The translations under genes were made by a program, and so were the position numbers. The notes beneath the pieces are model-generated. The model saw only the letters and a list, made by a program, of their open reading frames with translations. It did no database searches and was not told the DNA's origin. Below are positions 1-8,956 of a stretch of 50,547 nucleotides of DNA, one piece after another. Every line of letters starts with the position of its first letter. Position 1 is the first letter of the stretch. The stretch comes from Lachnospiraceae bacterium (GTDB taxonomy: Bacteria > Bacillota > Clostridia > Lachnospirales > Lachnospiraceae): assembly GCA_016290595.1 (NCBI GenBank), contig JAEEUR010000005.1, positions 1-50,547 of the forward strand. The letters are read 5' to 3'.

Positions 1-127
1 GTGGCAAGTAACAACCTCGCGCCGCTGGCAGGCCACTTTATACGCACTTGTGCGTGGCTAGTAGTATTAGGGCTATGCCCGAAAATGAAAAACCACCCGC
101 TAGGCGGGTGGATCATTATTTGTCTGA
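1..127 (+). mobile_element. Putative right-end remnant of an IS200/IS605-like element
   Basis: Non-coding, hairpin-rich: ACGCAC-tt-GTGCGT (42-55), GGGC-tat-GCCC (70-80), CCACCCGC-tag-GCGGGTGG (93-111). The last resembles the hairpin at 50450-50472. Transposase itself is not in the window. Confidence 0.45.
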
Positions 128-166
128 AAAGCCCGGCAGCAGAGGATCTGCTGATTTCCGCTTGTT

Positions 167-1102
167 TTACAGGCTTTCCTGCTGTGTCAGAGGCGTTGTA
201 AAAACGGTCTGAATGGTTCTTCCGTCGTTTGCCAGGCTCAGTTGGTTCTTTTTGTATTCATCTTTAATCAGAGCGATAAGACTGATGACGTAGGGAGAGA
301 GCGTCTCTTTTTTGCTGTACATGAAAGCATCCTGATAGTATTCTCCGACGTCAAATGAATCCAGATACTCTGCCATGTGGACAGCCCAGACTGTCGGACG
401 CGGCACAAAGGCTATACCCCGTCTTTCTTCAATACAGCGGGGAATGAAGTAGATGGAGTGTTTTTCCTGCGTTAAGAAACGCGGCTTGATGCCCAGACTT
501 TGACAGAGCAGCTGGGTATTGCGATACATATAGCTTCCGGGCGGATGAGAGATAAAGACCTGCTGCTGCAGAACTTCCGGTGTGATGGAATCCGCTTTTA
601 GCAATCCCTTCGGAGCAAAAAGAAGGATCTTGTTGTGTGCCAGAAGGGTTCTTTCATACTCGGGATTTTCAACAGCCTGGCCTGCCATCACAAGGTCATA
701 TCCGTCAAAAGAAAAGCCGTTGGCCGGATCCTGTGGCCTTTCATAGAGGACCTGCACGCCGGGATATTTTGATTTATACTGCTCTATGATCCGCATGACG
801 GTCTGACGGTGAAGGCAGAGCCCGATCCGGACGCATTCCTCTCTGACACTGGTTATAACGGCTTCGGTGGTCGAATCCAAAAGCTCCAGGGATTTTTGTA
901 CGCCCTGATAAAACATCTCACCTTGAGGGGAAAGCTGAATGCGGTTGGCAGAACGGATGAAAAGGGGAACATTCAGCTCGGACTCCAACCTTTTGATGCA
1001 CTGAGATATATTGGAAGGCGGTACAAAAAAAGTCTGTGCCGTTTTTGAAAAATTCAGGGTGGAAGCCGCATGACAAAAATATTTTAACTGAAGAAGATCC
1101 AT
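167..1102 (-). CDS. LysR-family transcriptional regulator (ORF extends to 1141; likely start at MDLLQLKYFCHAA)
   Basis: N-terminal LysR HTH (LQLKYFCHAASTLNFSKTAQTFFVPPSNISQCIKRLESELNVPLFIR); divergent to an ABC operon. Confidence 0.93.
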   Translation of the reverse strand: MDLLQLKYFCHAASTLNFSKTAQTFFVPPSNISQCIKRLESELNVPLFIRSANRIQLSPQGEMFYQGVQKSLELLDSTTEAVITSVREECVRIGLCLHRQTVMRIIEQYKSKYPGVQVLYERPQDPANGFSFDGYDLVMAGQAVENPEYERTLLAHNKILLFAPKGLLKADSITPEVLQQQVFISHPPGSYMYRNTQLLCQSLGIKPRFLTQEKHSIYFIPRCIEERRGIAFVPRPTVWAVHMAEYLDSFDVGEYYQDAFMYSKKETLSPYVISLIALIKDEYKKNQLSLANDGRTIQTVFTTPLTQQESL

Positions 1103-1180
1103 TTTCCCAAGCTCCCGCGATAAGCCGATAACCGATGTCACTATATGTGAGTTTAACTATAACTGTAAAGTGATAGACAG

Positions 1181-1209
1181 AGTATATCATTTCATTCTTT
1201 AAAAAGCAA
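1181..1209 (-). promoter_or_regulatory. Predicted sigma-A promoter for the LysR gene
   Basis: Reverse strand TTGCTT (1204-1209), 17 nt spacer, TATACT (1181-1186). Confidence 0.55.
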
Positions 1210-1233
1210 GCCGCTTTTATTATTATAAAAATA

Positions 1234-1262
1234 ACTGTACAGGCTGTGTTAAGAAATATAAT
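1234..1262 (+). promoter_or_regulatory. Predicted promoter of the ABC importer operon with weak -35 (possibly activator dependent)
   Basis: TATAAT at 1257-1262 with no good -35 about 17 nt upstream; ATAACTGTA occurs twice in the intergenic region (about 1158 and 1231). Confidence 0.4.
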
Positions 1263-1328
1263 AAAGGTGTTAGCGGCTCATATGAGAGTTGCTCGTGATA
1301 ACAAATATTTAAGGAGGAAAGACCAAAC

Positions 1329-2918
1329 ATGAAGAAATTGCTTCCCTTGTTCCTGGCTATGTTCATGATCATAGCGCTTGCTGCCTGCGGTGAAAACAAA
1401 CCGGACGATACTACCGCCGAACAGCGTACGGCCGCAGATCTGACTAACTTTTACAGTCAGCCGGCAGAAACAGCAAGTCCCACAGCCACCTTCAAGAAGG
1501 AGATCACCGTAGCGCACTGGCAGGCGATCGATTCTATCGATCCGTGCCTGAAGAACGGCAACGCCGCCGAATGCGTTTATAAGATGATCCACGGTCAGCT
1601 GGTAAACTATGACTGGATATCAGGAATACAGACCCCTGATCTGGCACTGTCCTGGGAAATTGAAAATGCGGCCAGCTACGTATTCCATCTGCGCCAGGGC
1701 GTGAAGTTCCACAACGGCGAAGAAATGAAGGCGGATGACGTCGTTTATTCCTTCGTGGAGCGGCCTGCCGCCGTTCAGGGCACTACCGGCACGGCTGTCT
1801 GGAACGAGATCGAGAAAGTCGAAGTGATCGACGACTATACGGTCCGCTTCATCCTCAAGGACAATGATGCCGACTTCATGAACCGCATCTATCTGGGCTA
1901 CTATCCCGTCTTGAACCGTAAAGCCTGCGAAGCCGATGCCGAAAAGGGCTACTACATTGGTACCGGCGGCTGGAAGATCGAAGAATTCAAGCCCAATGAC
2001 AGAGTGGTTTTCACCCGTTTTGACGATTCCTGGGTATGGAAAGAAAACGGCATGACCCCTACTGAAAAGGTGACGATGCGTTTCATCGAAGAGAGCACGA
2101 CCTATGCGATCGCTCTGCAGAACAAGGAGATCGCGGCGGCTTCCCAGATCGCATCCGTTGATCTGGCAGCCATTGAAGCATCCGGCGCCCACACGGTAAC
2201 GTATGAGGCAGAAAGCCTGTATTACATGATCTTCAACATGGCGAACGGAAAATTTGCCAACAGCGAAGATCTGCGCAAGGCCGTTGCCTATGCGATCAAC
2301 TATGAAGAACTCATCGATTACGCGACTGAAGGCCTCGGCTCCCGTGCTTATTCCATGTGGGGCAAGTCCCAGTATGGCCTGTTTGAAGACTTTGATGAAA
2401 AGTATGAATTCAATCTTGACAAAGCCAAGGAATACCTGACAAAAGCCGGTTATCCGAACGGTATCGAAGTCAAGCTACTGATCAAGGATAAGAACGTCGC
2501 GCCGCTGCTGCAGGCTCAGCTGAAAGCGGCCGGCTTCGAAGTCATCGTCGACGTGAAGGACACCGCCGGTGCGAATGCTGCCGTCAAGGAAAAAGACTTT
2601 GACCTGTATTACAACGGCATCACGCTTCAGCCCATCGGCGGACGCTTCGCCTTCATTCCGGATATCAAGCACTCCACCAACCGCGCCTTCTATGACAATC
2701 CCGACATGGTAGCGCAGTTTACCGCAGCGCAGAACGAAACTGACGATGCCAAGCGCAAAGAGATCTACAAGGAGATCCAGATCGAGATCAACAACGAGAT
2801 CCCTTATCTGGCTCTGTTCTATCCGGCTGCGTCCATCGCTTACTGCGACGGCGTTTCGGGCGTCCTTTGGGAACCGGACAGCAAACCGGACTACTCCGGG
2901 ATCCGCTGGGCGGAATGA
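1329..2918 (+). CDS. ABC transporter substrate-binding lipoprotein, family 5 (dipeptide/oligopeptide type)
   Basis: Lipobox signal peptide MKKLLPLFLAMFMIIALAACGE; SBP_bac_5-like motifs (LRQGVKFHNGEEMKADDVVYSF); AGGAGG RBS. Confidence 0.93.
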   Translation: MKKLLPLFLAMFMIIALAACGENKPDDTTAEQRTAADLTNFYSQPAETASPTATFKKEITVAHWQAIDSIDPCLKNGNAAECVYKMIHGQLVNYDWISGIQTPDLALSWEIENAASYVFHLRQGVKFHNGEEMKADDVVYSFVERPAAVQGTTGTAVWNEIEKVEVIDDYTVRFILKDNDADFMNRIYLGYYPVLNRKACEADAEKGYYIGTGGWKIEEFKPNDRVVFTRFDDSWVWKENGMTPTEKVTMRFIEESTTYAIALQNKEIAAASQIASVDLAAIEASGAHTVTYEAESLYYMIFNMANGKFANSEDLRKAVAYAINYEELIDYATEGLGSRAYSMWGKSQYGLFEDFDEKYEFNLDKAKEYLTKAGYPNGIEVKLLIKDKNVAPLLQAQLKAAGFEVIVDVKDTAGANAAVKEKDFDLYYNGITLQPIGGRFAFIPDIKHSTNRAFYDNPDMVAQFTAAQNETDDAKRKEIYKEIQIEINNEIPYLALFYPAASIAYCDGVSGVLWEPDSKPDYSGIRWAE

Positions 2919-2950
2919 TCAGCTGACATTTCTTCTTTTCGCTCTGAAAA

Positions 2951-2988
2951 GACAGGCGGGGGGCGATGGGTTTCATCGTCCCCTGTCT
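2951..2988 (+). promoter_or_regulatory. Intercistronic stem-loop between the SBP and permease genes
   Basis: GACAGG..GGGGCGATG-ggttt-CATCGTCCCC-TGTC, no strong T-tract. Confidence 0.5.
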
Positions 2989-3056
2989 GCTAAAAGGATT
3001 ATTACGGAAATTCAAGTATGAACCATCATTCGCTGAAAGGAGTCTGACATAACGGT

Positions 3057-5063
3057 ATGGGAAAATATATCCTAAAGCGTATCCTTTTAATGATTCCCGT
3101 TATCATCGGCGTATCCTTCATCATCTTTTTTGCCATGAACATGGCGCAGGGGGATTATCTGGATACCCAGGACCTGGGGGAACTCACGGCAGAGCAGATC
3201 GCAGCGCTCCGTGAATCCATGGATCTGGATAAACCCTTGCTGGAGCAGTATGCCAGATACATGTGGAGATTGTTCCACGGAGATCTGGGCAAATCCTATT
3301 CCGGCAACCGGGACGTTTTCCAGGCCTTTATGGAAAAGCTTCCCAGCACTATGTATCTGGGACTTGTCGCTTCGCTGATAGGAACTGTGGTTTCTATCCC
3401 GCTGGGCATTTTTGCAGCCCGGAAAAGAGGGACGCTCTTAGATAACATGGCCAGTGTGGTGGCAGTTTTCGGCCTGTCCGTGCCGAATTTCTGGTTCGGA
3501 CTGATGATCATGATTCTGTTCTCGCTGAAGCTGCACTGGCTGCCGTCCAGCGGCAACGATACCTGGATCTGCGTGCTGATGCCGGCTCTCACGGTCGGCA
3601 CCGCCAAAATGGCTGATTTGACCCGGACTACCCGTTCCACCATGCTTGATACGTTAACGCAGGACTATCTGCGCACCGCGCGGGCAAAGGGCGTGCCGGA
3701 GAAGACCGTCGTCAATAAACACGCTTTAAAGCCGGCCATGATCCCGATCCTGAACGTGACCATGAGCCAGCTGTCCAATGCGGTGGCCGGTGCGGCGCTG
3801 ACTGAGACCGTATTCGCCTGGCCCGGCGTCGGCAAGCTGGTGGTGGAAGCCGTCCAGCAGCGGGACATTCCCATGGCCTGCGGCTGCCTGATCCTGAAAT
3901 GTACGCTGATCGGCGTCATCGAACTGATCACGGACCTTCTGTTCGTGCTGGTCGACCCGCGGCTTCGGACGCACTACGCCGCAGCGGCGAAAAAGAAAAC
4001 TTCTTTCTTCAAGGCTATTAAAGGTGATTTCCAGGGAGCTGCCACGGCTATCGTCACCCTGCCGGACCGCATCAAGCGGGCAGTGGAAAACCATCGCAAA
4101 GACAGGGCGTTGGTGAAGAAGGAAAGAGAAGAGTGGAGAGCGGCAAAACAGAAAGCCAAAGAAAGGGCTGCCTCCGGACAGGAAAAACGTATCCTGGTCT
4201 CGAAGCAATATGCCAAGCGCAGTCTGGCGGGAGATATCTGGTATCGTTTCCGCCAGAACAAAGGCGCCATGATCGGTCTGTTTATCCTGCTTTTGCTTGC
4301 TTTAAACTGCATTTTTGCGGACGTACTCTATGACTATGACACGCAGGTCATCGGCTATGTCATGAAAGAGCGCCTGCAGCGTCCCAGTGCCGCACACTGG
4401 TTCGGAACCGATGATATCGGCCGTGATCTTTTTGCCCGTGTTATGTACGGGGCCCGCTACTCGCTGGCGATCGGCTTTGCAACGGTTGCTCTGTCGCTCG
4501 TTGTCGGTATGCCGATCGGTGCCGTCTGCGGCTTCTTCGGCGGGAAAGTTGACCTGCTGATCATGCGTGTTCTGGATATATTCCGGTCTATCCCCGGTCT
4601 GCTGATGGGCATCGTCGTCATATCCGCTCTGGGACAGAGCACACGCTCTCTGATCATCGCCATGGCAGTGTCACGATTCGTTGTGGTGGCCAATACCACG
4701 CGAACAGCCGTCATGACGGTCAAAAACAATGAATACGTGGAGGCGGCCCGTGCCATAGGCATGCCGACACGAAGTATTATCTTCCGGCACGTGGTGCCGA
4801 ACTGTCTGAGCCCCATCATCGTCCGGACGACCCTGCAGGTCGCAGGCGCGATCGTGGCGGCCTCTTCCTTAAGCTTCCTGGGACTTGGTGTTCCCGTTCC
4901 TTCACCGGAGTGGGGCGCTCTGCTCTCGGCCGGTCGCAGATTCGTTCAGAGCCACAGCTACATGACGGTCTTCCCGGGCCTTGCCATCATGATCACCGTT
5001 CTGGCCTTCAATATGGTGGGTGACGGCCTCCGCGACGCCCTGGATCCCAAGCTGAAGAAGTAA
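3057..5063 (+). CDS. Fused DppB-DppC-type ABC transporter permease (two permease domains in one ORF)
   Basis: N-half DppB-like (MGKYILKRILLMIPVIIGVSFIIFF...FAWPGVGKLVVEAVQQRD), charged linker about 3975-4240, C-half DppC-like (HWFGTDDIGRDLFARVMYGARYSL...SFLGLGVPVPSPEWGALL). Confidence 0.93.
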   Translation: MGKYILKRILLMIPVIIGVSFIIFFAMNMAQGDYLDTQDLGELTAEQIAALRESMDLDKPLLEQYARYMWRLFHGDLGKSYSGNRDVFQAFMEKLPSTMYLGLVASLIGTVVSIPLGIFAARKRGTLLDNMASVVAVFGLSVPNFWFGLMIMILFSLKLHWLPSSGNDTWICVLMPALTVGTAKMADLTRTTRSTMLDTLTQDYLRTARAKGVPEKTVVNKHALKPAMIPILNVTMSQLSNAVAGAALTETVFAWPGVGKLVVEAVQQRDIPMACGCLILKCTLIGVIELITDLLFVLVDPRLRTHYAAAAKKKTSFFKAIKGDFQGAATAIVTLPDRIKRAVENHRKDRALVKKEREEWRAAKQKAKERAASGQEKRILVSKQYAKRSLAGDIWYRFRQNKGAMIGLFILLLLALNCIFADVLYDYDTQVIGYVMKERLQRPSAAHWFGTDDIGRDLFARVMYGARYSLAIGFATVALSLVVGMPIGAVCGFFGGKVDLLIMRVLDIFRSIPGLLMGIVVISALGQSTRSLIIAMAVSRFVVVANTTRTAVMTVKNNEYVEAARAIGMPTRSIIFRHVVPNCLSPIIVRTTLQVAGAIVAASSLSFLGLGVPVPSPEWGALLSAGRRFVQSHSYMTVFPGLAIMITVLAFNMVGDGLRDALDPKLKK

Positions 5064-5076
5064 GGAGGAACGGAAG

Positions 5077-6084
5077 ATGGAGAAGAATATTGTTCTGGAT
5101 ATCAAACACCTGACTGTTACCTTCGAAGTGGAGGGCGACGTCATAGAAGCGGTCAACGACGTCAGCCTGACCGTCCGGGAGGGCGAGACCCTCGGCCTGG
5201 TCGGCGAGACCGGCGCCGGGAAGACGACCACCGCCCTGGCGGCGCTGCGTCTGGTCCCCGATCCGCCGGGCATCATCAAAAGCGGCGAGATCTTCGTCTG
5301 CGGGCACGACATTATGAAGGCGAAGACCAAAGAACTGGAAAAGATCCGGGGAGAGGAGATCTCCATGATCTTCCAGGATCCCATGACCTCCCTGAACCCC
5401 GTCTATACCGTTGGACAGCAGATCGCGGAATCCATTATCCTGCACCAGGGTCTTTCCAAGTCGGAAGCCATGAAAAAGGCCGGCGACATGCTGGAGATCG
5501 TGGGGATCCCGCGCAGCCGCGTGAACGAATATCCGCACCAGTTCTCCGGCGGCATGAAGCAGCGCGTGGTGATCGCGATCGCGCTGGCCTGCAATCCCAA
5601 GATGCTGATCGCCGATGAACCCACCACGGCGCTGGACGTGACCATCCAGGCGCAGGTGCTGGACCTGATGAAGAACCTGAAGGAAAAATACGGCACCGGC
5701 ACCATCATGATCACGCATGACCTTGGGATCGTGGCGGAAAGCTGCGACAGAGTCGCGGTCATGTACGCGGGCAGCATCGTGGAAGAGGGGACGCTGGAAG
5801 AGGTCTTCAACGACACCAAGCATCCTTACACGGAAGGTCTGTTCAATTCCCTGCCGAATATCGGCGACTATGATACCAAGCTGAAGCCGATCCCCGGCCT
5901 GATGCCCGATCCTTCCAAACTGCCGAAGGGCTGCGCGTTTGCGGAGCGCTGCCAGTACGCGACGGAGGCCTGCAGGGAGAAAAAACCGGAAACGCGGTCG
6001 TTCAGCGATACGCATTTCGTGAAATGCACGGCCTATGATGATCCGGGCTTCCATATCGAAAGGAAGGTAGTGTTCGATGAGTGA
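5077..6084 (+). CDS. ABC transporter ATP-binding protein, DppD/OppD type
   Basis: Walker A GETGAGKTTTAL, signature FSGGMKQR, Walker B MLIADEPTTALDV, C-terminal oligo_HPY-type Cys motif. Confidence 0.94.
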   Translation: MEKNIVLDIKHLTVTFEVEGDVIEAVNDVSLTVREGETLGLVGETGAGKTTTALAALRLVPDPPGIIKSGEIFVCGHDIMKAKTKELEKIRGEEISMIFQDPMTSLNPVYTVGQQIAESIILHQGLSKSEAMKKAGDMLEIVGIPRSRVNEYPHQFSGGMKQRVVIAIALACNPKMLIADEPTTALDVTIQAQVLDLMKNLKEKYGTGTIMITHDLGIVAESCDRVAVMYAGSIVEEGTLEEVFNDTKHPYTEGLFNSLPNIGDYDTKLKPIPGLMPDPSKLPKGCAFAERCQYATEACREKKPETRSFSDTHFVKCTAYDDPGFHIERKVVFDE

Positions 6085-7033
6085 CGTGATCCTTGACGTA
6101 AGACATTTAAAAAAGTATTTCAGCACGCCCAAGGGGATGCTGCATGCGGTGGATGACGTCAGCTTTACCATCGAACGCGGCAAGACGCTGGGCGTCGTGG
6201 GCGAATCCGGCTGCGGCAAATCCACGACAGGGCGCTCCATTCTGCGTCTGATCAATCCGACCGCCGGAGAAGTCTTTTTCGAAGGCCAGGACATTACGAA
6301 GCTGACGGAGCGGGAGATGCGTTCCAAACGGAAGGAGATGCAGATCATTTTCCAGGATCCGTTCTCCTCGCTGGACCCGAGGCAGACCGTATTGCAGGCG
6401 ATCTCCGAACCCTTAAAGTTCAACAAAATCATGACAAACCGCTATGATCTGGAAGACCGCACGCTTCAGCTGATGCGGACGGTCGGCCTGGCAGAGCGCC
6501 TGATCAACACCTATCCCCACGAGCTGGACGGCGGCAGGCGCCAGCGTATCGGCATCGCCCGGGCGTTGTCCTTAAATCCCAAGTTTATCGTCTGCGACGA
6601 GCCGGTATCCGCTCTGGACGTCTCGATCCAGGCGCAGATCCTGAACCTTCTGGAGAAGCTGCAGGACGAGATGGGCCTGACCTATATGTTCATCACCCAT
6701 GACCTCGCGGTCGTCAACCATTTTGCGGATGACATCGCCGTGATGTATCTGGGGCAGCTGGTGGAAAAAGCTTCCGCCCGCGAGATCTTCAGCCATACGC
6801 TGCATCCGTACTCCAAGGCCCTCCTTTCCGCCATTCCCATGCCGGATACGCGGAAGAAGCAGGAGCGCATCATCCTGAAGGGTGAGATCAGCTCGCCGGT
6901 GGAGCCGAAGGACGAGTGCCGTTTTGCCAAGCGCTGTCCCTTCGCGACGGAAGCCTGCTGGGCTAAGAGTCCCGAACTGAAGCAAGTGGAGCCGAATCAT
7001 TTCGTAGCCTGCCATAATTACGACAAAATCTGA
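6077..7033 (+). CDS. ABC transporter ATP-binding protein, DppF/OppF type
   Basis: Walker A GESGCGKSTTGR, signature LDGGRRQR, Walker B FIVCDEPVSALDV; overlaps previous gene by 8 nt. Confidence 0.94.
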   Translation: MSDVILDVRHLKKYFSTPKGMLHAVDDVSFTIERGKTLGVVGESGCGKSTTGRSILRLINPTAGEVFFEGQDITKLTEREMRSKRKEMQIIFQDPFSSLDPRQTVLQAISEPLKFNKIMTNRYDLEDRTLQLMRTVGLAERLINTYPHELDGGRRQRIGIARALSLNPKFIVCDEPVSALDVSIQAQILNLLEKLQDEMGLTYMFITHDLAVVNHFADDIAVMYLGQLVEKASAREIFSHTLHPYSKALLSAIPMPDTRKKQERIILKGEISSPVEPKDECRFAKRCPFATEACWAKSPELKQVEPNHFVACHNYDKI

Positions 7034-7083
7034 ACAAAGTCATGAAAGCGAATGCCGATCAGGGGAGAGGAGAAGGAAATACT

Positions 7084-7959
7084 ATGGAATGGTATGAAGA
7101 TTGGATGCGGAACCGCTCCGAGACCTATAATAAAAAGCATGAGGAATTCTATGCGCAGCCTTCGACGGAGTTCATCGAACCTTTCCGTATCGCGGATGAT
7201 CTGTACTACGTGGGAGACCGGCTGGTCTGCATCCATCTGATCCGGACGGGGGAAGGCCTGATCCTGCTGGATGCGGGTTATCCCTGCGCCAAGCATCTCC
7301 TGATGGAGAGCATCCTGCGGCTGGGCTTTTATCCGAAGGACGTCAAGTGGATCATTCTGACGCACGCGCACAGCGATCATTTCGGCGCCTCGAACGAGTT
7401 CCGCAATCTGTACGGAACCAAGGTGGCACTCAGCGCGGCGGACGCGCAGTCCATCAGAGAGTATCCGTTCCGCGCTTCCAGCAGCCCGACCCTTAAGCTC
7501 CCGGTGATCGATAAGGAGATCGCGGACGGAGAGATCTTTTCTTTCGGCGGAAAGGAGATCCGCTGTGTCCTGACGCCCGGCCATACGCTCGGCGTCATGA
7601 GCTTCTTCTTCAACGTCACAGATCAGGGGAAAACGTATCTGGCGGGCCTTTACGGCGGCGCCGGCGTAGCGGCGCTGAGACTTCCGTACGCTCTCCACTT
7701 TAAGCTGCCGCACGATATGGCGCAGCGGATGATCGCGTCGCTGGACCGCGTGGAAGCCGAACCGGTCACGGTCCATCTCGGGAACCATCCTTACAACAAC
7801 CATACGCTGGAAAAACGGGAGAAGCAGCTGAAAGAAGGCGGCAATCCTTTTATAGACCCGACGAGCTGGCCGTCCTTTGTGGAAGACATCCGGCAGAAGA
7901 GCCTGAAGATCGCGGAAGAAAATGCCGCGCTGGAGAAACAGTATTGTATCGGTGAATAA
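7084..7959 (+). CDS. MBL-fold metallo-hydrolase (copy 1)
   Basis: HxHxDH motif THAHSDHFGASNEF, TPGHTLG, HLGNHPYNNH; ORF opens at 7042 but RBS and paralog alignment favour 7084 (MEWYEDW). Confidence 0.92.
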   Translation: MEWYEDWMRNRSETYNKKHEEFYAQPSTEFIEPFRIADDLYYVGDRLVCIHLIRTGEGLILLDAGYPCAKHLLMESILRLGFYPKDVKWIILTHAHSDHFGASNEFRNLYGTKVALSAADAQSIREYPFRASSSPTLKLPVIDKEIADGEIFSFGGKEIRCVLTPGHTLGVMSFFFNVTDQGKTYLAGLYGGAGVAALRLPYALHFKLPHDMAQRMIASLDRVEAEPVTVHLGNHPYNNHTLEKREKQLKEGGNPFIDPTSWPSFVEDIRQKSLKIAEENAALEKQYCIGE

Positions 7960-8027
7960 CGCTTTTCACCGGAGAAAAACACTGAAGTCCTGCAGAATCG
8001 CAAAAGAAAGTCGAGGAAGGCAAATCA

Positions 8028-8900
8028 ATGGAATGGTATGAGAAGTGGATGCGTCAGCATAACATGGCTTACGACAAGAAACACCGGGACTTTTACGCGG
8101 AGCCGTCCATAGAGTTCATAGAACCGTTCAAAATAGCGGACGATCTGTATTACGTGGGGGACCGTCTGGTCTGCATCCATCTGATCAGGACGGATGAAGG
8201 CCTGATCCTGCTGGACGCTGGGTATCCGTGTACGAGGCATCTCCTGATGACAAGCATCCTCCGTCTGGGCTTCCAGCCGAAAGACGTTAAATGGATCATC
8301 CTGACGCACGCGCATTTTGATCACTACGGCGCGGCCAACGAATTCCGCCGCCTCTTCGGCACGAAGGTCGCGATGAGCATTGCGGATACGCAGTCCATGC
8401 GGGAGCTGCCTTCGCGTGCGACGCGCGGCCCGGATTATAATTTCCGTATGCCGGTCATCGACCGGGAGATCGCGGACGGAGAGATCTTTTCCTTCGGCGG
8501 AAAGGAGATCCGCTGCGTCCTGACGCCCGGCCATACGCTCGGCGTCATGAGCTTTTTCTTCAACGTCACGGATCAGGGAAAAACGTATCTGGCGGGCCTC
8601 TACGGCGGCGCCGGCATCAATGCGCTGAAGCTGCCGTATCTTCTTTATCATAAGCTGCCGCTGGATATGGCGCAGCGGATGGTGGCGTCGCTGGACTGCG
8701 TGAAAGCCGAACCGGTCGTCGTCCATCTGGGCAACCATCCGTACAACAATCATACGCTGGAAAAGCGCGAGAAGCAGCTGAAAGAAGGCGGTAATCCCTT
8801 CATTGATCCGGAAAGCTGGCCTTCCTTTGTGGAGGATATCCGGCAGAAGAGCCTGAAGGTCGCGGAAGAAAACGCCGAACTGGAGAAACAGTATCTCTAA
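8028..8900 (+). CDS. MBL-fold metallo-hydrolase (copy 2, tandem paralog)
   Basis: THAHFDHYGAANEF; very similar to copy 1 throughout. Confidence 0.92.
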   Translation: MEWYEKWMRQHNMAYDKKHRDFYAEPSIEFIEPFKIADDLYYVGDRLVCIHLIRTDEGLILLDAGYPCTRHLLMTSILRLGFQPKDVKWIILTHAHFDHYGAANEFRRLFGTKVAMSIADTQSMRELPSRATRGPDYNFRMPVIDREIADGEIFSFGGKEIRCVLTPGHTLGVMSFFFNVTDQGKTYLAGLYGGAGINALKLPYLLYHKLPLDMAQRMVASLDCVKAEPVVVHLGNHPYNNHTLEKREKQLKEGGNPFIDPESWPSFVEDIRQKSLKVAEENAELEKQYL

Positions 8901-8956
8901 GCCGGACGCGCACAAAAAAACGGGAAGGGCCGGCGGCTCTGTAGAGAGCGCGGAAT

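Noticed and set aside
1-201. 66-aa ORF at the window start
   Set aside because: Runs through hairpins and the 3' end of the LysR gene; better explained as IS end sequence.
5008-6432. 474-aa minus-strand ORF
   Set aside because: Antisense to the DppD/DppF ATPase genes, which carry full Walker motifs.
6530-6560. Unusual ABC signature LDGGRRQR instead of LSGGQ
   Set aside because: As far as I recall this variant is common in DppF/OppF-type ATPases of Firmicutes, so not novel.
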